Shown in pieces: positions 21,644 through 29,662 of a DNA stretch of 34,790 nt. The notes under the pieces were generated by a model. It did not search any database and was not told the origin of the DNA. It saw nothing but the letters and a program-made list of their open reading frames with translations. A program made the position numbers and the translations under genes. The first letter of the stretch is position 1; every line of letters begins with the position of its first letter. The stretch is taken from assembly GCA_014804775.1 (NCBI GenBank), contig JAAUZB010000021.1, positions 35,014-69,803 of the forward strand, given 5' to 3'. The stretch is from Roseburia sp. GTDB taxonomy: Bacteria > Bacillota > Clostridia > Lachnospirales > Lachnospiraceae.

Positions 21644-22856
21644 GCTTAAGAAAATTTTTGTGAAAAAAAGCAGTCAGATTGCGATGCTGATGCTGCTGAT
21701 CCTGTTGGGAGTCGTGTGTTGGATTGTGATACACAATGTGGAGTATGTCAATGAAAGAGGCGAGATAGAGACAGGAGTCGCAGCAGCTCAAAAACTCAGG
21801 GAGGCAGAAAAAGAATGGGCAGGGGTACTGGATGAGGAAAAGATCAGAGATGTGATCAGAGAAAATCTCAGGATTTCTGCTACTCCGGAAGCTCAGTCCG
21901 AGGATGTGGTACAAAGTAACATCGCATACGGCTGGAAACAGGGTTTTAGCGATATTCGAAGGCTATTGGTCTATGCGTTCAATGATTTTAATGTGTATAA
22001 TTATTATGTTCCCGATCATCTGACGCCGGAGGATGCCAAATATTTTTATTCCAACCGGGAGTTGCATTTAAGAGAATGGCTTGAGGGACCTGCAGCCGAC
22101 CAGTATACGGAGGAAGAAAAGGCGTTTTTGATCCAAAGGTATGAGACGCTGCAGACACCGCTGCAATATGATTATATAGAAGGCTGGAAACAGCTGAGCG
22201 CGTCTACCACAATGCTTGTTATGATTATGGTGCTGATCCTTGGATTTTTGACCGCCAGTATTTTTTCCGGTGAGTTCCAGCTGAAAGCAGACGCTGTTTT
22301 TTTCGCATCGCGCTATGGAAGGGAGAAGGCTGTCACGGCGAAAATAAAAGCGGGATTTCTGCTGGTAACGGGTATCTACTGGCTGATGATGCTGCTTCAT
22401 GCGGCAGTCGTTCTCGGTGTTTTGGGAGCAGACGGGGCGGGCTGTATGATACAGACCAACGGTTCAAAATGGATGAGTTTTTATCATATCACGTTCCTGC
22501 AGGAGTATCTGCTGATTGCGGTTGGAGGATATTTGGGGGCATTAAGCATCCTGTTTTTGACAATGCTTGTCTCTGCGTGGAGCAAATCATCGGTTCTGGC
22601 TGTGATCGTTCCGTTTATACTGATTTTTATCCCGGAATTTGTAAGAAACAGCAAAAACATCCTGATAGACAGGATTTTGGGATTTTTCCCGGATATGCTG
22701 TTGCAGATCAATTCGGCGATCAAGACGATCAATTTGTTTCAGATAGGCGGGAAGGTGTTCGGTTCCATTGAAGTTTTGTTTGTGATAAATATGATACTTG
22801 TATTGGCACTGCTTCCCGCCATTTTTATTATTTATCGAAGGGCAGAGGTCAAATAA
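21630..22856 (+). CDS. ABC-2 type permease
   Basis: A 408-residue integral membrane subunit of the exporter. One N-terminal helix (SSQIAMLMLLILLGVVCWIVI), a large extracytoplasmic domain of about 170 residues, then five more helices: STTMLVMIMVLILGFLTASI, AGFLLVTGIYWLMMLL, YLLIAVGGYLGALSILFL, VLAVIVPFILIFIP and the C-terminal LFVINMILVLALLPAIF. Length and layout suit an ABC-2 permease. Its ATG at 21630 is preceded by AGGTGAG, overlapping the ATPase gene by 14 nt. The gene's 3' end overlaps the convergent DUF885 gene by 25 bp, with no terminator between them. Confidence 0.9.
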   Translation: MVYYELKKIFVKKSSQIAMLMLLILLGVVCWIVIHNVEYVNERGEIETGVAAAQKLREAEKEWAGVLDEEKIRDVIRENLRISATPEAQSEDVVQSNIAYGWKQGFSDIRRLLVYAFNDFNVYNYYVPDHLTPEDAKYFYSNRELHLREWLEGPAADQYTEEEKAFLIQRYETLQTPLQYDYIEGWKQLSASTTMLVMIMVLILGFLTASIFSGEFQLKADAVFFASRYGREKAVTAKIKAGFLLVTGIYWLMMLLHAAVVLGVLGADGAGCMIQTNGSKWMSFYHITFLQEYLLIAVGGYLGALSILFLTMLVSAWSKSSVLAVIVPFILIFIPEFVRNSKNILIDRILGFFPDMLLQINSAIKTINLFQIGGKVFGSIEVLFVINMILVLALLPAIFIIYRRAEVK

Positions 22857-24631
22857 TACTCTTTCAAATACTTTTTTACAATATCAAAGGGTGCGGGCCC
22901 GATATCCAGGACTGCCTGATGAAATGCAATGTCGCTGTAATCACTGCCATACATTTCACGGGCAGTCTCTTTTAATTCCAGAAATTCTAAATATCCTACA
23001 TAGTATTTTAGATAATGCGAAGGCTCCTCAACGATAAGCTCATAGACCCGACGCAGGGATGCGGTATCGGTGATCCCGTAATTTGACCAGAATTTTACGG
23101 TATCGGAAAAACTCCAACCGTCATAATGGATGCCGATGTCGGTGGACGCATAGAGACTTAAAAGGGCAGACTGATTCAGAGAGAGAGCAGCAGCCTGTTC
23201 CTCTGGCAGACCGGCATACTGGTAGGAGATCATCTCAACGTATGTCGCCCAGCCTTCCACATATCCGGGGAAATTCAGAATGGAACGTACCGCGGGCAGA
23301 CCGGCATTGTAGGACATTACGGTCTGATAGAGATGACCGGGGAAACCCTCATGCGCAAGAGTCGTAAAGTAAGTCATGCCGGCAGGATCTGTGGAAGCGT
23401 TGATGTAAATGGAATTGCTGCTGTAATTGTCGATAGGCGCTGTGATATAGAAAGCAGGCGCCATATAATCTTCCATACATTCGTCTATGTAACTTACAGT
23501 ATATGACGCGTCGGGGGCAGCAGGAAAATGTTCTGACATCCGCTCCTGTAAAAGAGAAAGAACTGCCTGCGGGTCCATCGCGTCGAGTGTGACCGGCTCC
23601 ATAATGGCAGGATTTTCCTGTACCAGAGCGGTAATTTCGGCGAGATCAGAGATGCGCTTGTTTTCAATCATAGACTGGATTTCTTTGATATCCAGATAGC
23701 ATCCGGTATTGTGTGCAACCAGATATTCGTAATATTCCTTCCCGTCTGCCAGATAGCAAAGACCCATATCATTTGTTCCGCTGCCCAAAAGAGCGGTCAT
23801 GGCATCTGCAAGTGACCGGTATGCCGGAAAGAAAGATTCCGTCAATACAGCCTTATTGCGTGCCTTATAATCTGACCGCTCCGCATCTGTCAGATCTGTC
23901 AGCTCATCGACTCTGCGATCGAAAGTCTGCAGCAGATAATGATTTTCCTGATCGGCAATGAGATCCTCGCACTGTGAGATCACGTTATCACAGGCAAAAT
24001 CGGACATAAAGAGACCTTCGGCTGCTTTTTTTTGTTCATAAGCGATGATCTGTTCAAAATAGTCGTCTGTCAGAGCCAGAAGCGCAAGATAATCTTCTAC
24101 ATCTTTCTTACCGTAGAAACGGTACTCCTCATAAAGGACCGGGAGCTGCGCCTGAATACCGGTAGAGGGACGCAGGAGCTCATCGTAGTAGGTGAGATCT
24201 GCAACAGAGAGTTGAAGCTTTAGGTATGCGGAGAGGACATCATAGGTTAAGCGTCTGCCTGTGTCCAGAGAGTCATAGTCAAATTTTTCCAGAGCGGACA
24301 GTGTATTTTCCAGATTTGCATTTGCCTCTGAAATGCTCTGGTCAGAAAGATCTCCCAGCGAGACGGTAGCATCTGTGATGCCGAAGCTCTCCGGATCTGT
24401 CAATGTAAAATGTAAGTTGATCGTGTTGCCCGCAAGCTCCGTGCAAAAGAGGTCGTTTAAAAAGGCGTCGAATCCGTCAGCGGTCTTGTTGTCATACTCA
24501 GCGTCTATTTCTGTGCCGCTTCCCGAAATGCCCATAGAGGGGGAGGCACATCCGGTGAGGAGAGAGCAGGTGAGAAGAAAAGAGAAAGAGAGCTGCAAAC
24601 ATTTTTTTAATTTCGTGTGCTTTGATTTCAT
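22832..24631 (-). CDS. DUF885 lipoprotein, putative metallopeptidase
   Basis: A 599-residue exported protein. The signal peptide ends in lipobox LLTGC (Cys 28), so it is probably anchored to the outer face of the membrane. The body belongs to the DUF885 family, identified by HEGFPGH (H427, E428, H433), the HE-x4-H zinc-like motif, and a downstream GYVEGWATYVE. The family is grouped with gluzincin-like peptidases; substrate unknown. The frame is open further upstream (to 24757), but AAGGAAAA before the ATG at 24631 and the signal peptide decide for this start. Convergent with the ABC permease, 25 bp overlapping at the 3' ends, and divergent from spmA. Confidence 0.9.
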   Translation of the reverse strand: MKSKHTKLKKCLQLSFSFLLTCSLLTGCASPSMGISGSGTEIDAEYDNKTADGFDAFLNDLFCTELAGNTINLHFTLTDPESFGITDATVSLGDLSDQSISEANANLENTLSALEKFDYDSLDTGRRLTYDVLSAYLKLQLSVADLTYYDELLRPSTGIQAQLPVLYEEYRFYGKKDVEDYLALLALTDDYFEQIIAYEQKKAAEGLFMSDFACDNVISQCEDLIADQENHYLLQTFDRRVDELTDLTDAERSDYKARNKAVLTESFFPAYRSLADAMTALLGSGTNDMGLCYLADGKEYYEYLVAHNTGCYLDIKEIQSMIENKRISDLAEITALVQENPAIMEPVTLDAMDPQAVLSLLQERMSEHFPAAPDASYTVSYIDECMEDYMAPAFYITAPIDNYSSNSIYINASTDPAGMTYFTTLAHEGFPGHLYQTVMSYNAGLPAVRSILNFPGYVEGWATYVEMISYQYAGLPEEQAAALSLNQSALLSLYASTDIGIHYDGWSFSDTVKFWSNYGITDTASLRRVYELIVEEPSHYLKYYVGYLEFLELKETAREMYGSDYSDIAFHQAVLDIGPAPFDIVKKYLKEYYLTSALR

Positions 24632-24738
24632 TCTGTTTTCCTTCATAATAAAAAGAGTCAGCATATCATATGAAAAGAAAGTCGGAATTATTCGGTCAGT
24701 TTTACATATATATAAAGCAAAACAAGACGGAGCCAGAT

Positions 24739-25353
24739 ATGAATTATCTTTGGGCATTTATGATATTGATCGGAGTGGTTTACGCCGCTATTCACGGAAC
24801 GCTGCCGGAGCTGACCAATGCAGCATTAGACTCTTCAAAGGAGGCGGTCACACTCTGTATCACGATGGTGGGAGTCATGTCTTTCTGGGTGGGATTAATG
24901 AAAATTGCCGAAAAATCCGGTATTATAGTCGGACTGTCGAGGAGGCTGCGGCCTGTGCTGCGTTTCCTGTTTCCAGGAATCCCGACAGAACATAAAGCAA
25001 ATGATTATATCGCGACCAATATCATTGCGAATGTATTTGGTCTGGGCTGGGCGGCAACTCCGGCGGGGCTGAAAGCGATGGAGGCGCTGCAGGAACTGAA
25101 CGAAGAGAAGTGCCGGAAGTCGAAAACAGGAAAGTGTTATGCCTTGGATGTTGCGACAGACGAGATGTGTACCTTCCTTATTATAAACATTTCTTCTTTG
25201 CAGATCATTCCGGTGAACATTATTGCATATCGGGGGCAGTACGGGAGTGTAAACCCAACGGCAATCGTGGGACCGGCATTGCTTGCCACGATGATAAGCA
25301 CAATGGTGGCGGTGGTGTTTTGTAAGGTGGTGAATATGAGGCGGAGAGTGTAA
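24739..25353 (+). CDS. spmA: Spore maturation protein A
   Basis: A 204-residue membrane protein of the nucleoside-recognition (Gate) family. In Bacillus, SpmA and SpmB are needed for spore core dehydration. Several hydrophobic helices are visible: LWAFMILIGVVYAAI, TLCITMVGVMSFWVGLM and AIVGPALLATMISTMVAVVF, with the conserved NVFGLGWAATPAG. A frame start exists at 24670, but GGAG 6 nt before the ATG at 24739 and family length favour this one. Normally spmB follows directly; here a terminator and a lipoprotein gene separate the two. Confidence 0.93.
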   Translation: MNYLWAFMILIGVVYAAIHGTLPELTNAALDSSKEAVTLCITMVGVMSFWVGLMKIAEKSGIIVGLSRRLRPVLRFLFPGIPTEHKANDYIATNIIANVFGLGWAATPAGLKAMEALQELNEEKCRKSKTGKCYALDVATDEMCTFLIINISSLQIIPVNIIAYRGQYGSVNPTAIVGPALLATMISTMVAVVFCKVVNMRRRV

Positions 25354-25394
25354 AGGTGTACTTATCTTTAAAAAGAAAACAGAAAATTTCTATG

Positions 25395-25420
25395 CGGATG
25401 AAACATTTTCATCCGTTTTT
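25395..25420 (+). terminator. Terminator after spmA
   Basis: A 9-bp perfect stem CGGATGAAA/TTTCATCCG (25395-25403 with 25407-25415), with loop CAT, followed by five T. It separates spmA from the next gene, so the lipoprotein gene probably has its own promoter, which I cannot place with confidence. Confidence 0.85.
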
Positions 25421-25461
25421 CCGTCTATATAAATAAGACATGAAATATGGAGGGAATGCGA

Positions 25462-26430
25462 ATGAAGAAACGTGCTGTCATATTGCTTTTACTATTGAGT
25501 CTGACACTGTGCGGATGCGGAACCGGTGCAGGCGGACAAGATGGGCACACGCCTCAGACAGAGGCCCCTGAAGATCAGACAGGGAATGGATTGGAAACAG
25601 AGGAGTCCGAAATCCGGGATGGAAGAGCTACGCAGGCGGTACAAGGGGGACCGTACGGCGAACTTTCTATATTAATACCTGCCGGATGGGAGTACGAAAC
25701 GTATTTGACGGATAGCAACGATCGGGGAAGTGGTTTATATGGAATCCATTTTTATCCGGAAAATGTGAACAACGGCTATATTGAGATTGCTTATATAGAT
25801 TCCTTTGGTGTCTGCGGAACAGGGCTTGCGGAAAAAACTGTGACAGTCGCGGGAAATCCGGCAAATATCGGTACATATGACGGTCACGAGTACTGGGATT
25901 TTATTTCTTTCGGGGATCAGTATGAGGGAATAGTAGCATCGACCTATTTCGTGGATGACTGGTGGAGTGGATATGAAGATCAGGTGATGGACATTCTTGA
26001 TACCGTATCATTCGACAAAAATATAAAGGAGGGCGGCGCGTATATTTACAGCCAGGAATCGGAGATCAGCGAGATTGGTCTGTATGTTGCTCTGAAAAAG
26101 ATATCTCCGACGGGCGCAACTCTTGTATTTAACCAATATGACCCGGATGCCCCAACCGGACGTTTACAATATGGAAACGATTTTGCAGTCGAACTGCTAA
26201 AAGACGGAGAATGGGAAAGCGCTCCGATTGTTGTAGATGTAGACTATGGATTTGAGGCGGTTGCTTATATGATGAAAAATGGGGAAAGCTCCGAGCAGGA
26301 GTTAAACTGGGAGTGGCTGTACGGAGAGCTTGCACCGGGCGAATACCGGATCAGGAAGAAAATTTCTGATTTTCGGGAAACTGGAGACTATGATACGTAT
26401 ACTGTTTATACCCATTTTATCCTGAACTAA
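25462..26430 (+). CDS. Lipoprotein of unknown function with Ig-like C-terminal domain
   Basis: A 322-residue exported protein. The start is set at the third in-frame ATG because GGAGGG at 25449-25454 is 7 nt upstream of it. Signal peptide KKRAVILLLLLSLTLCGC has a lipobox-like LCGC. A Thr/Glu/Gln-rich linker (about 25-65) is followed by a globular part with ISILIPAGWEYE-like strands (about 70-190), then a second beta-rich domain (about 195-322), which ends with PGEYRIRKKISDF and resembles bacterial Ig-like folds. I do not know the family. It lies between spmA and spmB, an unusual position, and a link to sporulation is not shown. Confidence 0.82.
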   Translation: MKKRAVILLLLLSLTLCGCGTGAGGQDGHTPQTEAPEDQTGNGLETEESEIRDGRATQAVQGGPYGELSILIPAGWEYETYLTDSNDRGSGLYGIHFYPENVNNGYIEIAYIDSFGVCGTGLAEKTVTVAGNPANIGTYDGHEYWDFISFGDQYEGIVASTYFVDDWWSGYEDQVMDILDTVSFDKNIKEGGAYIYSQESEISEIGLYVALKKISPTGATLVFNQYDPDAPTGRLQYGNDFAVELLKDGEWESAPIVVDVDYGFEAVAYMMKNGESSEQELNWEWLYGELAPGEYRIRKKISDFRETGDYDTYTVYTHFILN

Positions 26431-26518
26431 AAGATGTATACACGCAGGCAGCAGAAAGCGAAATAAAATCAGAAGAGGTTTCATATACTGAATTAACAGA
26501 AAAACATGGTTATTATAT

Positions 26519-27043
26519 ATGAAGATAATGATGTTTCTGTCAGATGTGATGATACCACTTCTGATTTTTTGCATTGTAGGATACGGGATTCTGAGCAGAC
26601 ATAATGTTTATGAGGAATTTATCGAGGGCGCAAAGGACGGATTTCATACAGTGATAGGAATCATGCCGACGCTGGTGGGGCTGATGGTAGGTGTAGGTAT
26701 TTTGCGCGCTTCCGGATTTTTGGATGCACTGTCTGGTGTGTTTGGCCTCTTTACAGAAAAAATAGGATTTCCCTCAGACCTGCTTCCAATCACTATTGTA
26801 AAGATGTTTTCCTCCTCTGCGGCAACAGGTCTGCTGCTTGATCTCTATAAGGAGCATGGAACCGATTCCATGATTGGGAGGATGGCGTCCATTATGATGA
26901 GCAGTACCGAGACGATTTTTTATACCATGTCAGTCTATTTTATGACGGTAAAGATTAAGAAAAGCCGCTATACGTTAGCGGGTGCGCTGATCGCAACATT
27001 GGCGGGAACTGTGGCGAGCGTGGTGCTTGCAGGATATATGTAA
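26519..27043 (+). CDS. spmB: Spore maturation protein B
   Basis: A 174-residue membrane protein of the same Gate fold as SpmA, with about four hydrophobic helices: VMIPLLIFCIVGYGIL, MPTLVGLMVGVGILRASG, SSAATGLLLDLYKEHG and LAGALIATLAGTVASVVLAGY. The GTDSMIGRMASIMMSSTETIFY stretch is typical of SpmB. Paired with SpmA in Bacillus for spore dehydration. No strong ribosome site precedes 26519; the Met codons at 26528 or 26531, behind GAAG, are alternatives. It follows the lipoprotein gene by 88 bp with no terminator in between, so it may depend on that gene's transcription. Confidence 0.9.
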   Translation: MKIMMFLSDVMIPLLIFCIVGYGILSRHNVYEEFIEGAKDGFHTVIGIMPTLVGLMVGVGILRASGFLDALSGVFGLFTEKIGFPSDLLPITIVKMFSSSAATGLLLDLYKEHGTDSMIGRMASIMMSSTETIFYTMSVYFMTVKIKKSRYTLAGALIATLAGTVASVVLAGYM

Positions 27044-27084
27044 AGGGTAACTTTCCAAAATCAGGGCAGTTATGTGAAAAACAG

Positions 27085-27113
27085 TTGAGATATTTTTCCG
27101 ACTGGCATATAAT
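27085..27113 (+). promoter_or_regulatory. Promoter of the cysteine synthase gene
   Basis: TTGAGA (27085-27090), a 17-bp spacer and a perfect TATAAT (27108-27113). The predicted start near 27120 gives a leader of about 40 nt before the ATG at 27160. No riboswitch or T-box fold is seen in that short leader. Confidence 0.8.
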
Positions 27114-27159
27114 AGAAAATCAGAAACGCATGAGAGCACACAACTGGCGGAGGATGAAG

Positions 27160-28089
27160 ATGATCTGTGAAAATATATTGGATGCTGTGGGAAATACACC
27201 CCTGATTCGACTGAACCGTATGGCAGAGGAGGATTCTGCCGAGATTCTGGTAAAATTTGAAGGACTTAATGTCGGTGGTTCTATTAAAACAAGAACTGCA
27301 TATAATATGATTATGGAGGCAGAGAAACAGGGGCTGATCAAAGAGGACACTGTTATTGTCGAGCCTACCAGCGGAAATCAGGGAATAGGTCTTGCATTGG
27401 TAGGGGCAGTGCGCGGCTATAAGACGGTCATCATCATGCCGGATTCTGTCAGTGAGGAACGCCGTAAGCTGGTAGAGCACTACGGGGCGGAAGTTGTTCT
27501 GATCCATGACGATGACAACATTGGGGAGTGTATTGAAGAGTGTCTGCAGACGGCATACAGAATGGCAAGAGAGAATCCGAAGGTATTTGTACCGCAGCAA
27601 TTTGAAAACCCGGCGAATCCTGCGGTTCACAAAAGCAATACCGGTCTGGAAATTTTGGAGCAGGCAGGAGGAACGATTGACGGATTCTGCTCAGGAATCG
27701 GCACGGGCGGCACGATCAGCGGGATCGGTGAGGTATTGCGAAAGAAGAATCCGGGAATAGAGATTTGGGCGGTGGAGCCGGAGCACGCGGCAATTCTGTC
27801 CGGAGGTTCCATCGGAACGCATATCCAGATGGGAATCGGTGACGGCGTGATACCGAAAGTGTTGAATCAGCAGATTTATGATGAGGTTTGCATTGTTACA
27901 GATGAGGAAGCCATCCAGGCATCAAAGGATCTGGCGGTGAAAGAGGGTATTATGTGCGGGATTTCCAGTGGCACAAATGTGGCGGCGGCAATCCGGCTTG
28001 CAAAAAAGCTGGGAAAGGGAAAGACGGTTGTCACTGTATTGCCGGATACGGCGGAGCGGTATTTCTCAACACCGCTGTTTGACAATTAG
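27160..28089 (+). CDS. cysK: Cysteine synthase (O-acetylserine sulfhydrylase-like)
   Basis: A 309-residue fold-type II PLP enzyme that makes L-cysteine from O-acetylserine and sulfide. The N-terminal ILDAVGNTPLIRLNR, PLP lysine K43 in GGSIKTR, the substrate loop PTSGNQG (69-75), the PLP phosphate loop GTGGT (181-185) and QQFENPANP are visible. The loop has Gln where most CysK/CysM have Thr, and SIKTR differs from the usual SVKDR, so it may belong to a distinct subgroup with a different substrate preference. The frame is open back to 27085, but GGAGG lies 6 nt before the ATG at 27160. The last codons contain the minus-35 element of the tRNA-fMet promoter. Confidence 0.9.
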   Translation: MICENILDAVGNTPLIRLNRMAEEDSAEILVKFEGLNVGGSIKTRTAYNMIMEAEKQGLIKEDTVIVEPTSGNQGIGLALVGAVRGYKTVIIMPDSVSEERRKLVEHYGAEVVLIHDDDNIGECIEECLQTAYRMARENPKVFVPQQFENPANPAVHKSNTGLEILEQAGGTIDGFCSGIGTGGTISGIGEVLRKKNPGIEIWAVEPEHAAILSGGSIGTHIQMGIGDGVIPKVLNQQIYDEVCIVTDEEAIQASKDLAVKEGIMCGISSGTNVAAAIRLAKKLGKGKTVVTVLPDTAERYFSTPLFDN

Positions 28090-28107
28090 ATCAGAAAGGT
28101 CTATAAT
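28079..28107 (+). promoter_or_regulatory. Consensus promoter of tRNA-fMet inside the cysK 3' end
   Basis: TTGACA (28079-28084), a 17-bp spacer and TATAAT (28102-28107), a perfect sigma-A promoter. The minus-35 lies in the last codons of cysK, before its stop at 28087-28089. The start near 28114 is 13 nt before the tRNA. Confidence 0.9.
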
Positions 28108-28126
28108 GCATTCTATTAAGATATAT

Positions 28127-28200
<74 letters not shown>

Positions 28201-28249
28201 CTACAGAAAGCAGTTACGGATACATTGTTCACTGCTTACCTATAAAAAC

Positions 28250-28294
28250 GAACCACTTGGTGGAAAGCTATTTACATCAAGGGTTCTTTTTTTT
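28250..28294 (+). terminator. Terminator of tRNA-fMet
   Basis: GAACC and GGTTC (28250-28254 with 28282-28286) plus CTTG and CAAG (28256-28259 with 28278-28281) form a stem with one bulged A and an 18-nt loop, followed by eight T. Its right half overlaps the MFS promoter. Confidence 0.8.
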
Positions 28295-28299
28295 ATACT
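28271..28299 (+). promoter_or_regulatory. Promoter of the MFS gene overlapping the tRNA terminator
   Basis: TTTACA (28271-28276) lies in the loop of the tRNA terminator. A 17-bp spacer covers the right arm and T run, and TATACT (28294-28299) follows. The start near 28306 is about 25 nt before the ATG at 28331. Spacing and both boxes fit well. Confidence 0.65.
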
Positions 28300-28330
28300 A
28301 ATCCTACACATTATGAAACGAGGTTATGAA

Positions 28331-29587
28331 ATGGCAGAGAATACAGCAACAGATAAGCAGACAGCGAATCCGCTCTGGACTAAAAATTTCACGATCATCA
28401 CAGCTGGAACTGTGGTATCCATGCTTGGAAATGCTATTGCAGGCTTTGCGCTGGGATTGTTGGTGCTTGATTATACAGGCTCCACCTTCCTGTATGCGCT
28501 TTACATGGTAATGTACAATGCACCAAAGGTAATCGCGCCGACACTGGCAGGTCCTTTTTTGGACAAGTTTTCGAGGAGAAAAACAATATACACGCTGGAC
28601 TTTACCAGCGCAGCATTGTACGGTATTTTTGCATGGCTGATCGTGAGCGGATATTTCAACTATGGATTTCTGATTATGGGATGCCTGTTGCTGGGGACGA
28701 TTGACAGTATTTATCAGGTGGCGTATGACAGCTTTTATCCCATGCTGATCTCAGAGGGAAATTATACGAAAGCATATTCGATTCAAAGCACGCTGGAGAG
28801 TCTTACCGTATTTATGGTTCCGGTGTCGGCATTCCTTTATAATATGGTAGGAATAGCACCGCTTTTTTTGATCAATATGGTAAGTTTTTTCATCGCGGCT
28901 GTGATGGAAACACAGATTAAGAAAGAGGAAACATATGTAAAAGCGGAAGAAGAAAGCTTCGGTCTGGCGCAGTATAAAAAAACTTTTGTGGAGGGTGTCA
29001 GTTACTTAAGGCAGGAGCGCGGTCTAATGATCATTACACTGTATTTTATGGTATCTATGTTTGTCAGCGGAGCTTTTTCCACGATTGTGCTGCCGTATTT
29101 CAAAATGAATTTCGACAACGGTGAGTACATCTATATATTTACTATGGGATGGACGATGGTGGGAAGACTGTTGGGCGGAGCGATTCACTATAAAATCCAT
29201 TACCCGACGCAAAAGAAATTTGCGATTGCACTGACCGTATATATTACATTATCGCTGATAGACGGCTTTTTGCTATATCTTCCGCTCGGTATTATGGTGG
29301 TATTCTGCTTTGCGGAGGGCATTCTGGGTGTGACTTCCTATAATATTCGAATTTCAGCGACTCAGAGTTACGTACCCGATGAGCGGAAAGGGCGCTTTAA
29401 CGGAATCTTCCAGATGGCGACGACACTGGGACTTTTAGCCGGGCAGTTTCTCTCCGGACTGTTGACCGTGTTCGTACCGGAGCGGGCGGTGGTCAGCGGG
29501 TTTATGGCATTGAACTTAATTGCTGCGATTGCTCTTATGGGCGGAAACCGCAAGTATGTAAAAGAGATCTACAACCGGCAGGCATAG
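28331..29587 (+). CDS. MFS transporter
   Basis: A 418-residue major facilitator with about twelve membrane helices; the first spans IITAGTVVSMLGNAIAGFALGLLV. The cytoplasmic loop GPFLDKFSRRKTIY between helices 2 and 3 is a variant of MFS motif A. It resembles the DHA-type or sugar-efflux-like group but the substrate cannot be read from sequence. The frame is open to 28313, but CGAGGT about 7 nt upstream favours the ATG at 28331. The last few residues are Tyr/Asn-rich and cytoplasmic. It is monocistronic between the tRNA terminator and the sirtuin promoter. Confidence 0.92.
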   Translation: MAENTATDKQTANPLWTKNFTIITAGTVVSMLGNAIAGFALGLLVLDYTGSTFLYALYMVMYNAPKVIAPTLAGPFLDKFSRRKTIYTLDFTSAALYGIFAWLIVSGYFNYGFLIMGCLLLGTIDSIYQVAYDSFYPMLISEGNYTKAYSIQSTLESLTVFMVPVSAFLYNMVGIAPLFLINMVSFFIAAVMETQIKKEETYVKAEEESFGLAQYKKTFVEGVSYLRQERGLMIITLYFMVSMFVSGAFSTIVLPYFKMNFDNGEYIYIFTMGWTMVGRLLGGAIHYKIHYPTQKKFAIALTVYITLSLIDGFLLYLPLGIMVVFCFAEGILGVTSYNIRISATQSYVPDERKGRFNGIFQMATTLGLLAGQFLSGLLTVFVPERAVVSGFMALNLIAAIALMGGNRKYVKEIYNRQA

Positions 29588-29620
29588 TTATAGAAAGCAT
29601 TCTTCTCACGGAAAATCTGT

Positions 29621-29628
29621 GATATAAT
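29621..29628 (+). promoter_or_regulatory. Extended minus-10 promoter of the sirtuin gene
   Basis: A perfect TATAAT (29623-29628) is preceded by TGA, giving an extended minus-10. No convincing minus-35 at the right distance (TTCTTC only). The start near 29635 lies 28 nt before the ATG. Confidence 0.55.
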
Positions 29629-29662
29629 CAAAAAAGGATAATGCAGAAAGAGAGGAAATGTA

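Noticed and set aside
27070-27630. A 186-codon minus-strand frame opposite cysK
   Set aside because: Antisense shadow of a conserved enzyme; no ribosome site and composition (Cys, His, Leu rich) typical of such shadows.
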